From assembly GCA_005503055.1 (NCBI GenBank), contig SCOX01000015.1, positions 1-64,000 on the forward strand: a DNA stretch of 64,000 bases. The letters are read 5' to 3'. Made by a program: the position numbers and the translations under genes. Positions within the stretch are counted from its first letter, which is position 1. Each line of letters begins with the position of its first letter. Below are positions 1 to 10,636 of the stretch, piece after piece. The notes below the pieces were generated by a model that was not told where the DNA came from, ran no database searches, and saw only the letters and a program-made list of their open reading frames with translations. Origin of the DNA: Lysobacteraceae bacterium P (GTDB taxonomy: Bacteria > Pseudomonadota > Gammaproteobacteria > Xanthomonadales > Xanthomonadaceae).

Positions 1-509
1 ATCGGGGTGTCGTCACCCGGGAACTCGTACTTGGTCAGCAGCTCGCGGACTTCCATCTCCACCAGCTCCAGCAGCTCGGCGTCGTCCACCATGTCGGCCT
101 TGTTCAGGAACACAACGATGTACGGCACGCCCACCTGGCGCGACAGCAGGATGTGCTCGCGCGTCTGCGGCATCGGGCCGTCAGCGGCCGAGCACACCAG
201 AATCGCACCGTCCATCTGCGCCGCACCCGTGATCATGTTCTTCACGTAGTCGGCGTGGCCCGGGCAGTCCACGTGCGCGTAGTGACGGTTCGGGCTTTCG
301 TACTCAACGTGCGCTGTCGAGATCGTGATGCCGCGCGCCTTCTCTTCCGGCGCCGCGTCGATCGCGTCGTACGCCTTGAACTCGCCACCGAAACGCTCCG
401 CGCCCACCTTCGTCAGTGCCGCCGTCAGCGTGGTCTTGCCGTGGTCGACGTGACCGATCGTGCCCACGTTCACGTGCGGCTTGGTGCGCTCAAACTTACC
501 CTTGGCCAT
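1..509 (-). CDS. tuf: Elongation factor Tu, N-terminal 169 residues (gene continues beyond the window start)
   Basis: EF-Tu delivers aminoacyl-tRNA to the ribosome as a GTP complex in the cytoplasm. The visible part is most of the GTPase domain. It has the P-loop GHVDHGKT at residues 19-26, the G3 motif DCPGH at 81-85 and the G4 motif NKAD at 136-139, so every nucleotide-binding motif expected in this part is intact. The start is the ATG at 509, opening [14 protein letters not shown] as in bacterial EF-Tu. It is the last gene of a unit with tRNA-Tyr, tRNA-Gly and tRNA-Thr just upstream, the classic tRNA-tufB arrangement. Whether this is tufA or tufB cannot be told from the sequence; the tRNA context favours the tufB locus. 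Confidence 0.98.
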   Translation of the reverse strand, partial: MAKGKFERTKPHVNVGTIGHVDHGKTTLTAALTKVGAERFGGEFKAYDAIDAAPEEKARGITISTAHVEYESPNRHYAHVDCPGHADYVKNMITGAAQMDGAILVCSAADGPMPQTREHILLSRQVGVPYIVVFLNKADMVDDAELLELVEMEVRELLTKYEFPGDDTP

Positions 510-557
510 GACAGTCGACTCTCGCTTAAGGACGGTGTACAGGTGGTACGAGAAAGA

Positions 558-633
558 TGGTGCTCACGAAAGGAATCGAACCTTCGACCTCCTCCTTACC
601 AAGGAGGTGCTCTACCGACTGAGCTACGTGAGC
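558..633 (-). tRNA. tRNA-Thr (anticodon GGT)
   Basis: A 76-nt cloverleaf with a GCTCACG/CGTGAGC acceptor stem, a CCTCC/GGAGG anticodon stem and loop TTGGTAA, giving anticodon GGT for Thr. The 3' ACCA is encoded. It lies 48 nt ahead of tuf and belongs to the tRNA-Tyr/Gly/Thr-tuf unit. Confidence 0.97.
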
Positions 634-668
634 AAGTTGTTCCAGCAGGTTGACGTCGCGGCGTTCAA

Positions 669-742
669 TGGAGCGGGAGACGGGAATCGAACCCGCACCA
701 TCAGCTTGGAAGGCTGAGGTTCTACCGTTGAACTACTCCCGC
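669..742 (-). tRNA. tRNA-Gly (anticodon TCC)
   Basis: A 74-nt cloverleaf with a GCGGGAG/CTCCCGC acceptor stem, a TCAGC/GCTGA anticodon stem and loop CTTCCAA, giving anticodon TCC for Gly. The 3' TCCA is encoded. It lies between tRNA-Tyr and tRNA-Thr in the same transcription unit. Confidence 0.97.
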
Positions 743-842
743 GCCGGACAAACCTGCTTGGGTACTGCGCCAACGGGTGGTAAGTCCGCCGGGTGTTGCA
801 TCCACCAGCCCAAGTCGCTTTGAAACGAGGTCGGACTGTAAC

Positions 843-928
843 TGGTGGAGGGAGGTGGATTCGAACCACCGAAGGCGTAAGCCAGCAGATTTACAGTCTG
901 CCCCCGTTGGCCGCTTGGGTATCCCTCC
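843..928 (-). tRNA. tRNA-Tyr (anticodon GTA)
   Basis: An 86-nt class II tRNA with a long variable arm. The acceptor stem is GGAGGGA/TCCCTCC, the anticodon stem GCAGA/TCTGC and the loop CTGTAAA, giving anticodon GTA for Tyr. The 3' ACCA is encoded. It is the first gene after the promoter at 942-970. Confidence 0.97.
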
Positions 929-941
929 AAAAGAGCCCGCA

Positions 942-970
942 ATTTTGGGACTGGCAGCCGACGTTGTCAA
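942..970 (-). promoter_or_regulatory. Sigma-70 promoter for the tRNA-Tyr/Gly/Thr-tuf unit
   Basis: On the minus strand a perfect -35 TTGACA (970-965) is followed by a 17-nt spacer and the -10 CAAAAT (947-942). The bases after the -10 are TTGCGGGC, a GC-rich discriminator of the kind found at stringently controlled stable-RNA promoters. Transcription would start about 7-10 nt before the mature 5' end of tRNA-Tyr at 928. Confidence 0.75.
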
Positions 971-1028
971 CGCGTTTCACGAATCAATTTTCGCGCGATG
1001 CACCGATCCCCGTCTCGCGGCCGCTCCG

Positions 1029-1049
1029 GGCCGCCGACAAGCGGCGGCC
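1029..1049 (-). terminator. Hairpin just downstream of ychF
   Basis: GGCCGCCG and CGGCGGCC form a perfect 8-bp stem around a 5-nt loop, starting 7 nt after the ychF stop. There is no T tract, so intrinsic termination is uncertain. It separates ychF from the tRNA-tuf promoter. Confidence 0.35.
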
Positions 1050-1055
1050 GCAGGC

Positions 1056-2147
1056 TTACACGTTGAAGCGGAAATGCAGGACGTCGCCTTCCTGGACGCG
1101 GTATTCCTTGCCTTCCAGGCGGAAGCGACCGGCGTCGCGGGCACCAGCCTCGCCCTTGTACTTGATGAAGTCGTCGTAGGCGACGGTTTCGGCGCGGATG
1201 AAGCCCTTCTCGAAATCGGTATGGATCACCGCTGCCGCCTGCGGTGCCGTCGAGCCCGCCTTCACCGTCCAGGCGCGCACTTCCTTCACGCCGGCGGTGA
1301 AGTACGTCTGCAGGCCCAGGAGCTTGTAGGCCGCGCGAATCACCCGGTTCAGCCCCGGCTCGTCCAGGCCCAGATCGGCCAGGAACGTGTCGCGGTCGGC
1401 GTCGTCGAGCTGGCTGAGCTCTTCCTCGATCGCCGCGCACACCGGCACCACCTCGGCGCCCTCGGTGACGGCGCGGGCGCGCACGGCGTCCAGGTGTGCG
1501 TTGTTCTCGAAGCCGTCTTCCAGCACGTTCGCCACGTACATCACCGGCTTGAGCGTGAGCAGGAACAGGTCGCGCAGCAGCAGCTTGTCGTCGTCCGACA
1601 GGCCCAGCGCGCGCGCCGGCTTGCCACTGTCCAGACCCGCACGCACGCGGCCGAGCACTTCCGCACGCGCCTTGGCGTCCTTGTCGCCGGTCTTGGCCGA
1701 ACGCTCGGCGCGCTGCAGGGCCTTTTCGACCGATTCCAGGTCGGCCAGCGCCAGTTCGGTGTCGATCGTCTCGATGTCGGCGATCGGATCGATGCGGTTG
1801 TTGACGTGGATGACGTCGGGATTCTCGAAGCAGCGCACGACGTGCGTGATCGCGTCGACCTCGCGGATATGCGCGAGGAACTTGTTGCCCAGGCCCTCGC
1901 CGCTCGCCGCACCGGCGACGAGGCCGGCGATGTCGACGAACTCCACCGCGGTCGGAATGACCTTCTGCGGCTTGACGATGTCCGACAGCGCGTTCAGGCG
2001 CGGGTCCGGCACGGGCACGACGCCGACGTTCGGCTCGATCGTGCAGAACGGGAAGTTGGCGGCCGCGATACCCGCCTTGGTCAGCGCGTTGAAGAGGGTC
2101 GACTTGCCGACGTTCGGCAGGCCGACGATGCCGCACTTGATGCCCAT
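1056..2147 (-). CDS. ychF: Ribosome-associated ATPase YchF (Obg family)
   Basis: YchF/OLA1 is a P-loop NTPase of the Obg family that prefers ATP and associates with ribosomes. The start is the ATG at 2147 ([17 protein letters not shown]). The resulting 363 residues equal the usual family length, whereas an upstream in-frame extension would run into pth and is rejected. The P-loop GLPNVGKST is at the N terminus and a DIAGLV switch II motif follows. The G4 position reads NVLE instead of NKxD, the change that gives this family ATP preference. A C-terminal TGS domain closes the protein. It follows pth in the conserved pth-ychF order, separated by a repeat element. Confidence 0.96.
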   Translation of the reverse strand: MGIKCGIVGLPNVGKSTLFNALTKAGIAAANFPFCTIEPNVGVVPVPDPRLNALSDIVKPQKVIPTAVEFVDIAGLVAGAASGEGLGNKFLAHIREVDAITHVVRCFENPDVIHVNNRIDPIADIETIDTELALADLESVEKALQRAERSAKTGDKDAKARAEVLGRVRAGLDSGKPARALGLSDDDKLLLRDLFLLTLKPVMYVANVLEDGFENNAHLDAVRARAVTEGAEVVPVCAAIEEELSQLDDADRDTFLADLGLDEPGLNRVIRAAYKLLGLQTYFTAGVKEVRAWTVKAGSTAPQAAAVIHTDFEKGFIRAETVAYDDFIKYKGEAGARDAGRFRLEGKEYRVQEGDVLHFRFNV

Positions 2148-2173
2148 GGGCGTGACTCCGCGATTCGAGATTC

Positions 2174-2218
2174 GGGATTCGGGATTCGCAAGGGCACGCC
2201 TCGCGAATCCCGAATCCC
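2174..2218. repeat. Intergenic inverted repeat, GGGATTCG family
   Basis: A perfect 16-bp stem (2174-2189 pairing with 2203-2218) is built from tandem GGGATTC units and has a 13-nt loop. It fills the gap between pth and ychF. A related element lies at 4613-4672 ahead of prs. These look like dispersed REP-like repeats. Confidence 0.75.
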
Positions 2219-2224
2219 CAAGCC

Positions 2225-2806
2225 CTAATCCCGGCTGGTGTGAAGCCGCTTCATGGCTTCGTTGAAATCGCCGGCGACCGCCAGCGGCAGCACGTCGTCG
2301 GCATCGCCGATGGCGCGCAGGATCGAAGCTTCGTCGTCCACGCCCGGCTTGCCGAGCACCCACGAGGTCACGCGGTCCTTGTGGCCCGGATGGCCGATGC
2401 CGACGCGCAGGCGGTGGTACTTGCCATGGCCCAGCAGGCGGGTGATGTCTCGCAAACCGTTCTGGCCGCCGTGGCCACCATCGAACTTCAACCGCGCCGT
2501 TCCGGGCGCCAGGTCGAGCTCGTCGTGGGCGACCAGCATCTCCTCCGGTTCGATCTTCCAGTAGCGCAATGCCGCCGTGACCGACTTGCCGGAAAGGTTC
2601 ATGAACGTGGCGGGCTTGAGCAGCCACACCGACCGCCCGGCGACATCGACCTTTGCCGTCTCGCCGAACAGCTTGGATTCCAGACCGAAGCGGACACCCT
2701 GGCGCTGCGCCAAGGCGTCCACAAACCAGAACCCGGCGTTGTGCCGGGTCCGGAGGTGTTCGGCACCGGGGTTTCCCAGGCCGACGATGAGGCGCAAACC
2801 GGCCAT
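2225..2806 (-). CDS. pth: Peptidyl-tRNA hydrolase
   Basis: Pth cleaves the ester bond of peptidyl-tRNAs released from stalled ribosomes and recycles the tRNA. The 193-residue protein opens with IVGLGNPG and has the catalytic His in RHNAG near residue 22. The substrate-binding FMNLSG and HDELDLAPG segments and a glycine-rich [12 protein letters not shown] stretch are also present. Its length matches the usual 190-200. It lies between rplY and ychF, the standard gammaproteobacterial order, and is probably co-transcribed with rplY, whose stop is 54 nt upstream. Confidence 0.97.
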   Translation of the reverse strand: MAGLRLIVGLGNPGAEHLRTRHNAGFWFVDALAQRQGVRFGLESKLFGETAKVDVAGRSVWLLKPATFMNLSGKSVTAALRYWKIEPEEMLVAHDELDLAPGTARLKFDGGHGGQNGLRDITRLLGHGKYHRLRVGIGHPGHKDRVTSWVLGKPGVDDEASILRAIGDADDVLPLAVAGDFNEAMKRLHTSRD

Positions 2807-2860
2807 CGTGAACTCACGCAGCGGACCGCCCGCGCGGGCGGGCGGTCCGACGGGACGCGA

Positions 2861-3514
2861 TTACTTCTCGTCCTTCTTGGCGGCCTTGGTCGCCGGCACT
2901 TCGGCCGGCGGAGCCTCGGCGGTCTCTTCCGCTTCGACACGGCCGTGCTTGGCGATGACCACGGCAACGTCGTGTTCCTTGCCCAGCTTCAGTTCCGGCA
3001 GCTCGACGCCCTTCGGCAGCTTGATGTCGGACAGGTGGACGATGTCGCCCACGGCCAGCTTCGACAGGTCGATCTCGATGAACTCCGGAAGGTCCTTCGG
3101 CAGGCAGCTGACGGTGACTTCGTTGAGCTCGTGGGTGATGACCACGTCGGCGGCCTTGCCGGCCGGCGAGCCGTCCTGGTTCAGGAAGTGCAGCGGCACG
3201 GAGGCCTTCAGCGCGGCGTTCAGATCAACGCGCTGGAAGTCCAGGTGCATGATGATCTGCTTGAACGGATGGCGCTGGATATCGCGCAGCAGCACCGGCT
3301 CGGCCTTGCCGTCGATGTCGAGGGTCAGGATCGAGGAGTAGAACCACTCGTTCTGCTGGGCCAGCCAGGTCTTCTCGTGGTCGAGCTGGACGGGCTGCGG
3401 CGCGGACTTGCCGCCGTAGACGATGGCCGGGATGCTGGCGGCGTGGCGAAGGCGGCGGCTCGCACCCTTCCCTTCGACCTTGCGGCCAGTGGCCTTGAGG
3501 ATGTGTTCGGACAT
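2861..3514 (-). CDS. rplY: 50S ribosomal protein L25, long (Ctc/TL5-like) form
   Basis: L25 binds 5S rRNA in the large ribosomal subunit. The 217 residues comprise the N-terminal 5S-binding domain (MSEHILKATGRK through about residue 95) and the extra beta-rich C-terminal domain of the Ctc type. An Ala/Glu/Lys-rich tail ends in KKDEK. E. coli L25 is only about 94 residues, so this is the long form. The ATG at 3514 is preferred to an in-frame start 8 codons upstream because a GAGAG ribosome-binding site precedes it at normal spacing. Its neighbours are prs upstream and pth downstream. Confidence 0.95.
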   Translation of the reverse strand: MSEHILKATGRKVEGKGASRRLRHAASIPAIVYGGKSAPQPVQLDHEKTWLAQQNEWFYSSILTLDIDGKAEPVLLRDIQRHPFKQIIMHLDFQRVDLNAALKASVPLHFLNQDGSPAGKAADVVITHELNEVTVSCLPKDLPEFIEIDLSKLAVGDIVHLSDIKLPKGVELPELKLGKEHDVAVVIAKHGRVEAEETAEAPPAEVPATKAAKKDEK

Positions 3515-3542
3515 TTTCGTAACTCTCTTTGCTAGCAATGAA

Positions 3543-3588
3543 CCCGCCTCGCGGCGGGATGGACGCTCACCCGCGACCAGGTGAGCGT
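3543..3588 (-). other. Two adjacent hairpins between prs and rplY
   Basis: Read on the minus strand after prs, a 9-bp stem (ACGCTCACC with GGTGAGCGT, 3563-3588) is followed by a second stem (CCCGCC with GGCGGG, 3543-3558). No T tract follows. They could partially terminate prs transcription or form the rplY leader. No known leader motif is recognised. Confidence 0.45.
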
Positions 3589-3629
3589 TGTGCGATGCCG
3601 GCCGAAGCCGTCACCGCGGGGTTCTTTGG

Positions 3630-4589
3630 TCAGTCGACGTAGAGCGAGCTGACCGATTCGCCGAATGCCACGCGACGGATCGTTTCGGCCAGCAGCTCGG
3701 CGACGCTGAGCTGGCGGATCTTGCTGCAGGCCTTGGCCGCATCCGACAACTTGATGGTGTCGGTGACCACCAGCTCATCGAGCTGCGACTTGGTCACGTT
3801 GTCCATCGCCGCACCCGACAGCACCGGGTGCGTGCAGTACGCGACCACCTTGGTCGCGCCCTGCGCCTTCAGCGCGTTCGCCGCGGCGCACAGCGTGCCG
3901 GCGGTGTCGACGATGTCGTCCACGAGCACGCAGGTCTTGCCTTCCACGTCGCCAATGATGTTCATCACCGTGGCGACGTTGGCGCGCGGACGACGCTTGT
4001 CGATGATCGCCAGGTCCGCGTCGTCCAGGCGCTTTGCGATCGCTCGCGCGCGCACCACACCGCCGACGTCGGGCGAAACGACCACCATGTTGTCCGTGCC
4101 GTGCGCGCGCCAGATGTCGGCCAGCAGCAGCGGCGAGGCGTACACGTTGTCCACCGGCAGATCGAAGAAGCCCTGGATCTGGTCGGCGTGCAGGTCGACC
4201 GTCAGCACGCGGTCGGTGCCCACGGCGCCGAACATTTTCGCCGCCACCTTGGCCGTGATCGGCACGCGCGAGGAGCGCGGACGGCGATCCTGGCGGGCGT
4301 AGCCGAAGTACGGCACCACCGCGGTCACGCTGGCGGCCGAGGCGCGCTTGAGCGCGTCCACCAGCACCAGCAGTTCCATGAAATTCTCCGCCGTCGGCGC
4401 GTTCGTCGGCTGGATGACGAACACCTCCTGGCGACGCACGTTCTCCTCGATCTCCACCTGCACTTCGCCGTCGGAGAAGCGGCCCACCAGCGCCTTGCCC
4501 AGGCGGATGCCGAGCTCCTTGCACACCGACTCGGCGAGCGGGCGGTTTGCGTTTCCGCTGAAGATCAGCAGGTTGCGGTCGTTCTGCAT
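3630..4589 (-). CDS. prs: Ribose-phosphate pyrophosphokinase (PRPP synthetase)
   Basis: The enzyme makes PRPP from ribose 5-phosphate and ATP for nucleotide, His and Trp synthesis. The protein has 319 residues, close to the usual 315. It shows the [13 protein letters not shown] opening, the metal-binding [11 protein letters not shown] segment, and the PRPP/ribose-5-phosphate loop [13 protein letters not shown]. The start is the ATG at 4589 ([12 protein letters not shown]). An upstream in-frame stretch lies in the repeat at 4613-4672 and is not coding. Gene order ispE-tRNA-Gln-prs-rplY is conserved in gammaproteobacteria and links isoprenoid, nucleotide and translation functions. Confidence 0.97.
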   Translation of the reverse strand: MQNDRNLLIFSGNANRPLAESVCKELGIRLGKALVGRFSDGEVQVEIEENVRRQEVFVIQPTNAPTAENFMELLVLVDALKRASAASVTAVVPYFGYARQDRRPRSSRVPITAKVAAKMFGAVGTDRVLTVDLHADQIQGFFDLPVDNVYASPLLLADIWRAHGTDNMVVVSPDVGGVVRARAIAKRLDDADLAIIDKRRPRANVATVMNIIGDVEGKTCVLVDDIVDTAGTLCAAANALKAQGATKVVAYCTHPVLSGAAMDNVTKSQLDELVVTDTIKLSDAAKACSKIRQLSVAELLAETIRRVAFGESVSSLYVD

Positions 4590-4612
4590 GGTCGGGCCGG
4601 TCGGGATCAAGG

Positions 4613-4672
4613 ATTCGGGATTGGGGATTCGGTGCGGCGACGCGGTGACGCTTCGAAACCCCAATCCCGAAT
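4613..4672. repeat. Intergenic inverted repeat ahead of prs, GGGATTCG family
   Basis: ATTCGGGATTGGGG (4613-4626) pairs perfectly with CCCCAATCCCGAAT (4659-4672) and the pairing continues with one mismatch. It shares the tandem GGGATT composition of the element at 2174-2218. It sits in the prs 5' region, between tRNA-Gln and the prs start codon. Confidence 0.7.
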
Positions 4673-4703
4673 GCCCGACCCACAAAGGTTGAGCGGATTG
4701 AGT

Positions 4704-4780
4704 TGGCAGGGGCGGTAGGATTCGAACCTACGAATGCCAGGATCAAAACCTGGTGCCTTGGGCCTCTTGGCGACGCCCCT
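4704..4780 (-). tRNA. tRNA-Gln (anticodon TTG)
   Basis: A 77-nt cloverleaf with an AGGGGCG/CGCCCCT acceptor stem, a CCAGG/CCTGG anticodon stem and loop TTTTGAT, giving anticodon TTG for Gln. The 3' GCCA is encoded. It starts 13 nt after the ispE stop, so it is probably processed from the ispE-prs transcript. A tRNA-Gln between ispE and prs is a conserved gammaproteobacterial feature. Confidence 0.96.
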
Positions 4781-4793
4781 GCAGTGGCTCCGG

Positions 4794-5699
4794 TCAGGGA
4801 GCCGGTGTTGCGTTTGTTGCCTGCTTCGCCCAGTCCGCCAGTGCACGGTGCAGCGGCGAGGCTTGCGCCCCTTCCGCCACCCAGGCGTGAAGCCCGGTCG
4901 GCAACGCGGCCAACGCTGCTTCGGCGGCTTCGCGCGTGGCGAATTCGACGAAACATCCGCTGCCGGAACCGGTCAGGCGCGGCGAACCGATCTGCGACAG
5001 CGCAGCGAACACAGCCTCGACAGCTGGTTCGCGCGCGCGCAGTACCGGCTCGAACGCATTCCCGAGCGGCACACCCGAAACGAAGTCGGACATTGTCGCG
5101 GGCGGGGCATCACGCGTCAATTCAGGGGCTTGGAACAAAGTCGTCGTGGGGGCGTGCACGCCGGGGTCGGCCAAGAGGTACCAGGCCGCCGGCAGCTGGG
5201 CCGGCGTGAGCCGCTCTCCAACGCCCTCGGCCCAGGCGTTCTCACCGCGCACGAAGACGGGGACGTCGGCACCCAGTTTCAGGCCCAAGGTGGCCAGCGC
5301 GTCGGCATCCAGGCCCGCGCCCCACAACGCGTTCAGTGCGATCAGGACGGTCGCCGCGTCGGACGATCCACCACCGAATCCACCGCCAGCCGGAATTCGC
5401 TTTTCGACGATTATATCGACACCTTGACCGCACTTGGCCGCAACTTGAAGCAACTTGGCGGCCCTGACCATCAGATCCTCGGCTGCCTCCACCCCCGGGA
5501 CGGAGGGTCCGTGGCGGTGTATTTCACCGTCCGTTCGGACTCGCAGCCGGATCGTGTCGCCCCAGTCGAGGATTCGGAACACCGTCTGCAGGAGGTGGTA
5601 GCCATCGTCGCGTCGACCGATGATCCGCAGGAAGAGGTTGAGCTTGGCCGGCGCGGGCCAGACGGACCACGCCGAACCGCGACGGCCGGCATCGCTCAC
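4794..5699 (-). CDS. ispE: 4-diphosphocytidyl-2-C-methyl-D-erythritol kinase
   Basis: IspE phosphorylates CDP-methylerythritol in the MEP isoprenoid pathway. It is a GHMP kinase: the N-terminal [12 protein letters not shown] substrate motif and the ATP loop [15 protein letters not shown] are clear. The C terminus carries the third GHMP motif (LTGSGSGCF). The start chosen is GTG at 5699, whose GTGA overlaps the lolB stop, indicating translational coupling. This gives 301 residues against about 285 typical. A later internal start is possible, but no ATG lies before the essential PAPAKLN motif. Confidence 0.95.
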   Translation of the reverse strand: MSDAGRRGSAWSVWPAPAKLNLFLRIIGRRDDGYHLLQTVFRILDWGDTIRLRVRTDGEIHRHGPSVPGVEAAEDLMVRAAKLLQVAAKCGQGVDIIVEKRIPAGGGFGGGSSDAATVLIALNALWGAGLDADALATLGLKLGADVPVFVRGENAWAEGVGERLTPAQLPAAWYLLADPGVHAPTTTLFQAPELTRDAPPATMSDFVSGVPLGNAFEPVLRAREPAVEAVFAALSQIGSPRLTGSGSGCFVEFATREAAEAALAALPTGLHAWVAEGAQASPLHRALADWAKQATNATPAP

Positions 5700-6337
5700 G
5701 GCGCCGAATCCGGGGTCCACTGATCGACGATGAGCCGCACTTTCGCCCCGCCCCGCACTGCCGTGACCCGGATCGGCAGGACCGGCGCAGCGACCGGTTC
5801 GGCGGGCTCGGACTGCCATTGCGCGTAGTCGATCGTCCAGCCGGCCTGGGCCAGGCTGAGCGGCCGATTGCCGGGGCCGTACACCACCTGCGCCGGGCCG
5901 TAGCGGTCGGCGTCTGCGCCGACGCCTCGGACCCAATCCGCCAGCGCACGCACGGGAATATCCCAGCCCGTGGCTTCGCGCAGCATGGCTTCGACATCGT
6001 CGCCTTCGCGCGGCCCGCCCTCGATACCTTCCAGGCGCGCGCCCGCATCGTCGCCGCTCAGGCGCCAGCTCTGCCGGGTGACCGGCGCGCTCAGCGAGAT
6101 CGTGTAGCGCTCGCCCGCCTGCTGCCAGTCGATGCGCCCGCTGCCGCCCTGCTTTCCGTTCGACACGGCGAGCCGCCCCGACAGCGACCAGTCGCTCATG
6201 GCGGCGCGGCGCTGTTCCTGCGCACGCGCCTGCGCTTCGTCGACGGGGACCTGCGGGCCACGCGCGGGCTGCGAGACGCAGCCTGCCAGCAGCAGCGCCG
6301 CGAACGCCGGCGCGAGGAACGCGGTAATGCGGCTCAT
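5696..6337 (-). CDS. lolB: Outer-membrane lipoprotein LolB
   Basis: LolB receives lipoproteins from LolA and inserts them in the outer membrane. The 213-residue protein begins with a lipoprotein signal peptide and lipobox LLAGC (lipidated Cys20). The following region has the [17 protein letters not shown] strand pattern of the LolB barrel. It overlaps the upstream TPR gene by ATGA and the downstream ispE by GTGA, so the three are coupled. The lolB-ispE-prs order is conserved in gammaproteobacteria. Confidence 0.93.
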   Translation of the reverse strand: MSRITAFLAPAFAALLLAGCVSQPARGPQVPVDEAQARAQEQRRAAMSDWSLSGRLAVSNGKQGGSGRIDWQQAGERYTISLSAPVTRQSWRLSGDDAGARLEGIEGGPREGDDVEAMLREATGWDIPVRALADWVRGVGADADRYGPAQVVYGPGNRPLSLAQAGWTIDYAQWQSEPAEPVAAPVLPIRVTAVRGGAKVRLIVDQWTPDSAP

Positions 6338-8025
6338 GCGCCGGTCTTCTCCAGCGCGCGCATGAGCGAGCGGTTTTCGGGATCGATCTTGCGCGCCTGC
6401 TCGAAATACTTTCGCGCTTCGTCCTTGCGGCCCATCTCCCAAAGGACTTCGGCCAGGTGCGCGGCGATTTCCGCATCCTTCTGCAGCGTCAGCGCGCGGC
6501 GCAGTTCGATCAGCGCTTCTTCCTTGCGGCCCAGGCGGTAAAGCACCCAGCCGTAGCTGTCGATGATGGCCGCGTTGTCCGGCTCGGCCGTGCGTGCGCG
6601 CTCGATCAGCTGCAACGCTTCCTGGTAACGCGTGGTGCGATCGGCGAGCGTGTAGCCCAGCGCGTTGAGCGCGGCGACGTTGTCGGGTTCGGCGACGAGG
6701 ATCTTGCGCAGGTCCGCCTCGGCGCGAGGAACGTCGTCGCGACGCTCCCAGCTCAACGCACGCGCATAGAGGATTTCCGGATCGTCGGGAAATGCCGCCA
6801 GCCCGCGCGCGTACGCATCCATCTCGCCGCCCGGCGCCTTGTCCTTCTCGCGCAGCGACGCTTCGAGCAGGTAGGCGTCGCGCCGCGCTTCATCGTCGAC
6901 GGACGCATCGGCCTGCATCTCGCGCAGCGATCGGTAGGCTTCCTCGTCGCGGTCCAGCTCGTGCAGCACGTTCGCGGCGCGCAGCCGCGCCGACCAGCGC
7001 TGCGCGCCCCCGGGAACGCCGCGATACCACGCCAGCGCTTCGTCGAAACGGTCCAGGAATTCGGCGATCTGGCCCAGCAACAGGCGACGCTGCGGATCGG
7101 GCTCGCTCGACTTGGCCCGCAGCTCCTCGTACAGGCGGGTCAACGCCGTCTTGTCCTCGGCCTGCGCAAGCAACGCGGCGCGCAGTGCGTAGGTCTGGTC
7201 GTCCTGCGGCCCCTTGGCGAGGACGGCCTCGGCGGCCGGGTAATCGCCCATGTGGTGATATTCGTCGGCGATGGCGCGGCGCAGTTCGGCGTCGTCGCCA
7301 GCGTCGTTCGCCAGCGAGGCCAGCAACTTACCGGCCTCGTCGGTCTTGCCGGCCTCGCGCAGCTGGCTCGCGCGCAGCAGTCCGACGCGCGCCTCGCCGG
7401 GGAATCGCTCGACCACCTCGGCGACGATGCGCTCGACCAGCTCCGGCTGCTCCAGCCCCTGCGCCAGACCGCCAAAGGCCAGCCAGGCCTGCAGCTTGTT
7501 CGGGATGCGGTCGCCGTCGATCAGCTTCTTCAGCAGCCGCGCGGACTGCTGGGGGTCGCGGGCACCACCCGACAGGACGCCCAAGGCCTGCCGCCAGCCC
7601 GCGTCGCCGGGCGCCTGGAGAAGTTCGGTCAAATGCTTGCGGGCCGCACGTTCGTTGCCGCGGCGGATCGCCAGCACGGCCTCGGCGGCCGACATGCTGA
7701 GGCCTCCCCCGCCCTGCTTGCGCCACAGGTCCAGCGCCTGGGCGGCACGTTTGTCGTCCTTGGCCAGCAGGGCGATGCGGGTCGCTCGCTCGGCCAGCGT
7801 TACGTCGTCGGCCTCGCGCGCGGCATCCAGATAGGCCTGTGCGGCCTCGTCCAGCCGGCCGGACTGCAGCGCAAACTCGCCTGCCAGCAAGGCCTCGAGC
7901 GATGCGCCGGTCGGGTCCGGGGACGGCGGCGGCGCCTTTTCGGCCGCCATGAGCGGCGGGAAGGCGAAAACGGCGACGAGGAGGGTGGCGCAAATGGGAC
8001 GGAGCGTGCGCGAGGCAACGGGCAT
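6334..8025 (-). CDS. Exported tetratricopeptide-repeat protein
   Basis: A 563-residue protein with an N-terminal signal peptide (cleavage probably after FPPLMA) and many helical TPR-like repeats. The clearest are the last four or so (residues about 410-560), for example [20 protein letters not shown] and the next unit. TPR proteins serve as protein-interaction scaffolds, and here one would act in the periplasm. It is the first gene of the TPR-lolB-ispE unit and is divergent from hemA, an arrangement common in xanthomonads. Its specific role is unknown; the coupling to lolB suggests envelope biogenesis (inference). Confidence 0.9.
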   Translation of the reverse strand: MPVASRTLRPICATLLVAVFAFPPLMAAEKAPPPSPDPTGASLEALLAGEFALQSGRLDEAAQAYLDAAREADDVTLAERATRIALLAKDDKRAAQALDLWRKQGGGGLSMSAAEAVLAIRRGNERAARKHLTELLQAPGDAGWRQALGVLSGGARDPQQSARLLKKLIDGDRIPNKLQAWLAFGGLAQGLEQPELVERIVAEVVERFPGEARVGLLRASQLREAGKTDEAGKLLASLANDAGDDAELRRAIADEYHHMGDYPAAEAVLAKGPQDDQTYALRAALLAQAEDKTALTRLYEELRAKSSEPDPQRRLLLGQIAEFLDRFDEALAWYRGVPGGAQRWSARLRAANVLHELDRDEEAYRSLREMQADASVDDEARRDAYLLEASLREKDKAPGGEMDAYARGLAAFPDDPEILYARALSWERRDDVPRAEADLRKILVAEPDNVAALNALGYTLADRTTRYQEALQLIERARTAEPDNAAIIDSYGWVLYRLGRKEEALIELRRALTLQKDAEIAAHLAEVLWEMGRKDEARKYFEQARKIDPENRSLMRALEKTGA

Positions 8026-8129
8026 TCGAACGGGCCTGATGGAAGCCGGGACGGGACGGGGCCGGTAGAATGGCGGCCTCCGGTAGCCAGCAGCTTATCG
8101 CAAGCACCTGAACGAGAGTCCGGGCGTCA

Positions 8130-9410
8130 ATGAGTTTGTTCGTACTAGGCATCAACCACCAGACCGCGCCGGTCAGCCTGCGCGAGCGCGTGGCGTTTTC
8201 GGCCGACACGGTCCCGGCCGCGCTGGACGCCCTGCGGACCTTGCCGCAGGTGCAGGAAGTCGCCTTGCTTTCCACCTGCAACCGCACCGAGCTCTACGCG
8301 GTGTCGAACGACGACGGCCAGGCGCTCGCCGACTGGCTGGCCACCCACCCCGACGACATCGGCGACCTGCACGCCTATCTCTATCGCCACCGCGATGCCG
8401 ACGCCGTGCGCCACCTGTTCCGCGTCGCAACGGGGCTGGACTCGCTGGTGCTCGGCGAGCCGCAGATCCTGGGCCAGGTGAAGGACGCCTGGGCGACGGC
8501 GCGCAGCGCAGGCACCTTGGGCAGCCAGCTCGACCGCCTGTTCCAGCACGCCTTCAGTACCGCCAAGCGCGCGCGCACCGACACGCGCATCGGCGCCAAT
8601 CCCGTCTCCGTCGCCTCCGCCGCCGTGCGGCTGGCACAGGAATCCTTCGCGCGGCTGGAAGACTCCACCGTGCTGATGATCGGCGCCGGCGAGACCATCG
8701 AGCTGGCCGCGCGCCACCTGGTGCAGGCGCGCGCCAAGCGGCTGCTGGTCGCGAACCGCACGCTCGCGCATGCGCAGGAGCTCGCCAGCCGCCACGGCGG
8801 CGTCGCCCTGCCGTTGGGCGAGCTGGACAAGCATTTGGGCGAAGCGGACGTCGTCATTTCCGCCACCGCCAGCCGGGAACCGGTCCTGCGCCGCGCGCAG
8901 GTCGCCGCCGCGCTCGCCACGCGCAAGCACCGGCCGATGCTGCTGGTCGATCTGGCCGTGCCGCGCGACATCGCATCGGACGTGGCCGAACTGAAGGACG
9001 TCTTCCTCTACACCGTCGACGACCTGGAACGCTCCATCGAGGACAACCGCCGCAGCCGCCGCGAGGCCGCGACGGAAGCCGAGGCCATCGTCGAGCTGCA
9101 GGTCGCCCGTTTCAGCGAAACGATGGTCGCCAGCACCCGCACCGAGCCGCTCAAGCGCCTGCGCGCGCACGGCGAGGCAGCCAAGGCCGACGTGCTGGCG
9201 AAGGCGCAGCAGCAGCTCGCCGCCGGGCAGGACCCCGAGCAGGTGCTCGCGTTCCTCGCGCACACGCTCACCAACCGCCTGCTGCACGCGCCGACGATCG
9301 CGCTGCGCGAGGCCGCGCTGACCGGCAATGCCGAGCTCGCGCGCGCCGCCGACAAGCTCTTCGCCGCGCGCGACGACGCAACCGGAACGAACGAAGACCG
9401 CGAAGCCTAG
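8130..9410 (+). CDS. hemA: Glutamyl-tRNA reductase
   Basis: HemA reduces Glu-tRNA to glutamate-1-semialdehyde, the first committed step of C5 tetrapyrrole synthesis. The 426 residues show the catalytic Cys50 within [12 protein letters not shown] and the [19 protein letters not shown] signature. The NADPH-binding segment MIGAGETIE and a C-terminal dimerisation helix follow. Its length is close to the usual 418. The start ATG at 8130 matches the conserved [10 protein letters not shown] opening. It is divergent from the TPR-lolB-ispE unit and followed by prfA, a common pairing in proteobacteria. Confidence 0.97.
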   Translation: MSLFVLGINHQTAPVSLRERVAFSADTVPAALDALRTLPQVQEVALLSTCNRTELYAVSNDDGQALADWLATHPDDIGDLHAYLYRHRDADAVRHLFRVATGLDSLVLGEPQILGQVKDAWATARSAGTLGSQLDRLFQHAFSTAKRARTDTRIGANPVSVASAAVRLAQESFARLEDSTVLMIGAGETIELAARHLVQARAKRLLVANRTLAHAQELASRHGGVALPLGELDKHLGEADVVISATASREPVLRRAQVAAALATRKHRPMLLVDLAVPRDIASDVAELKDVFLYTVDDLERSIEDNRRSRREAATEAEAIVELQVARFSETMVASTRTEPLKRLRAHGEAAKADVLAKAQQQLAAGQDPEQVLAFLAHTLTNRLLHAPTIALREAALTGNAELARAADKLFAARDDATGTNEDREA

Positions 9411-9462
9411 CGACCGCCACGCGCGACCGCTCCGCCTTCCCTTCCTTCGCTCATTCCGGCCC

Positions 9463-10548
<1,086 letters not shown>

Positions 10549-10636
10549 GCGCCCGGCGCCGCGGATGATCGGCATCAAGGCGCTGCATCGCGCGCGTTGC
10601 TTACAATCGACGCAGCCCCCGAGACGGACGCCCCAC

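Noticed and set aside
2148-2627. An N-terminal extension of ychF through the repeat into pth
   Set aside because: The extra residues are not YchF-like and overlap the pth coding region. The ATG at 2147 gives the exact family length.
8041-8129. A hemA promoter based on TAGAAT at 8066
   Set aside because: The hexamer is a fair -10, but the sequence 17 nt upstream (AAGCCG) bears no resemblance to a -35, so I did not list it as a feature.
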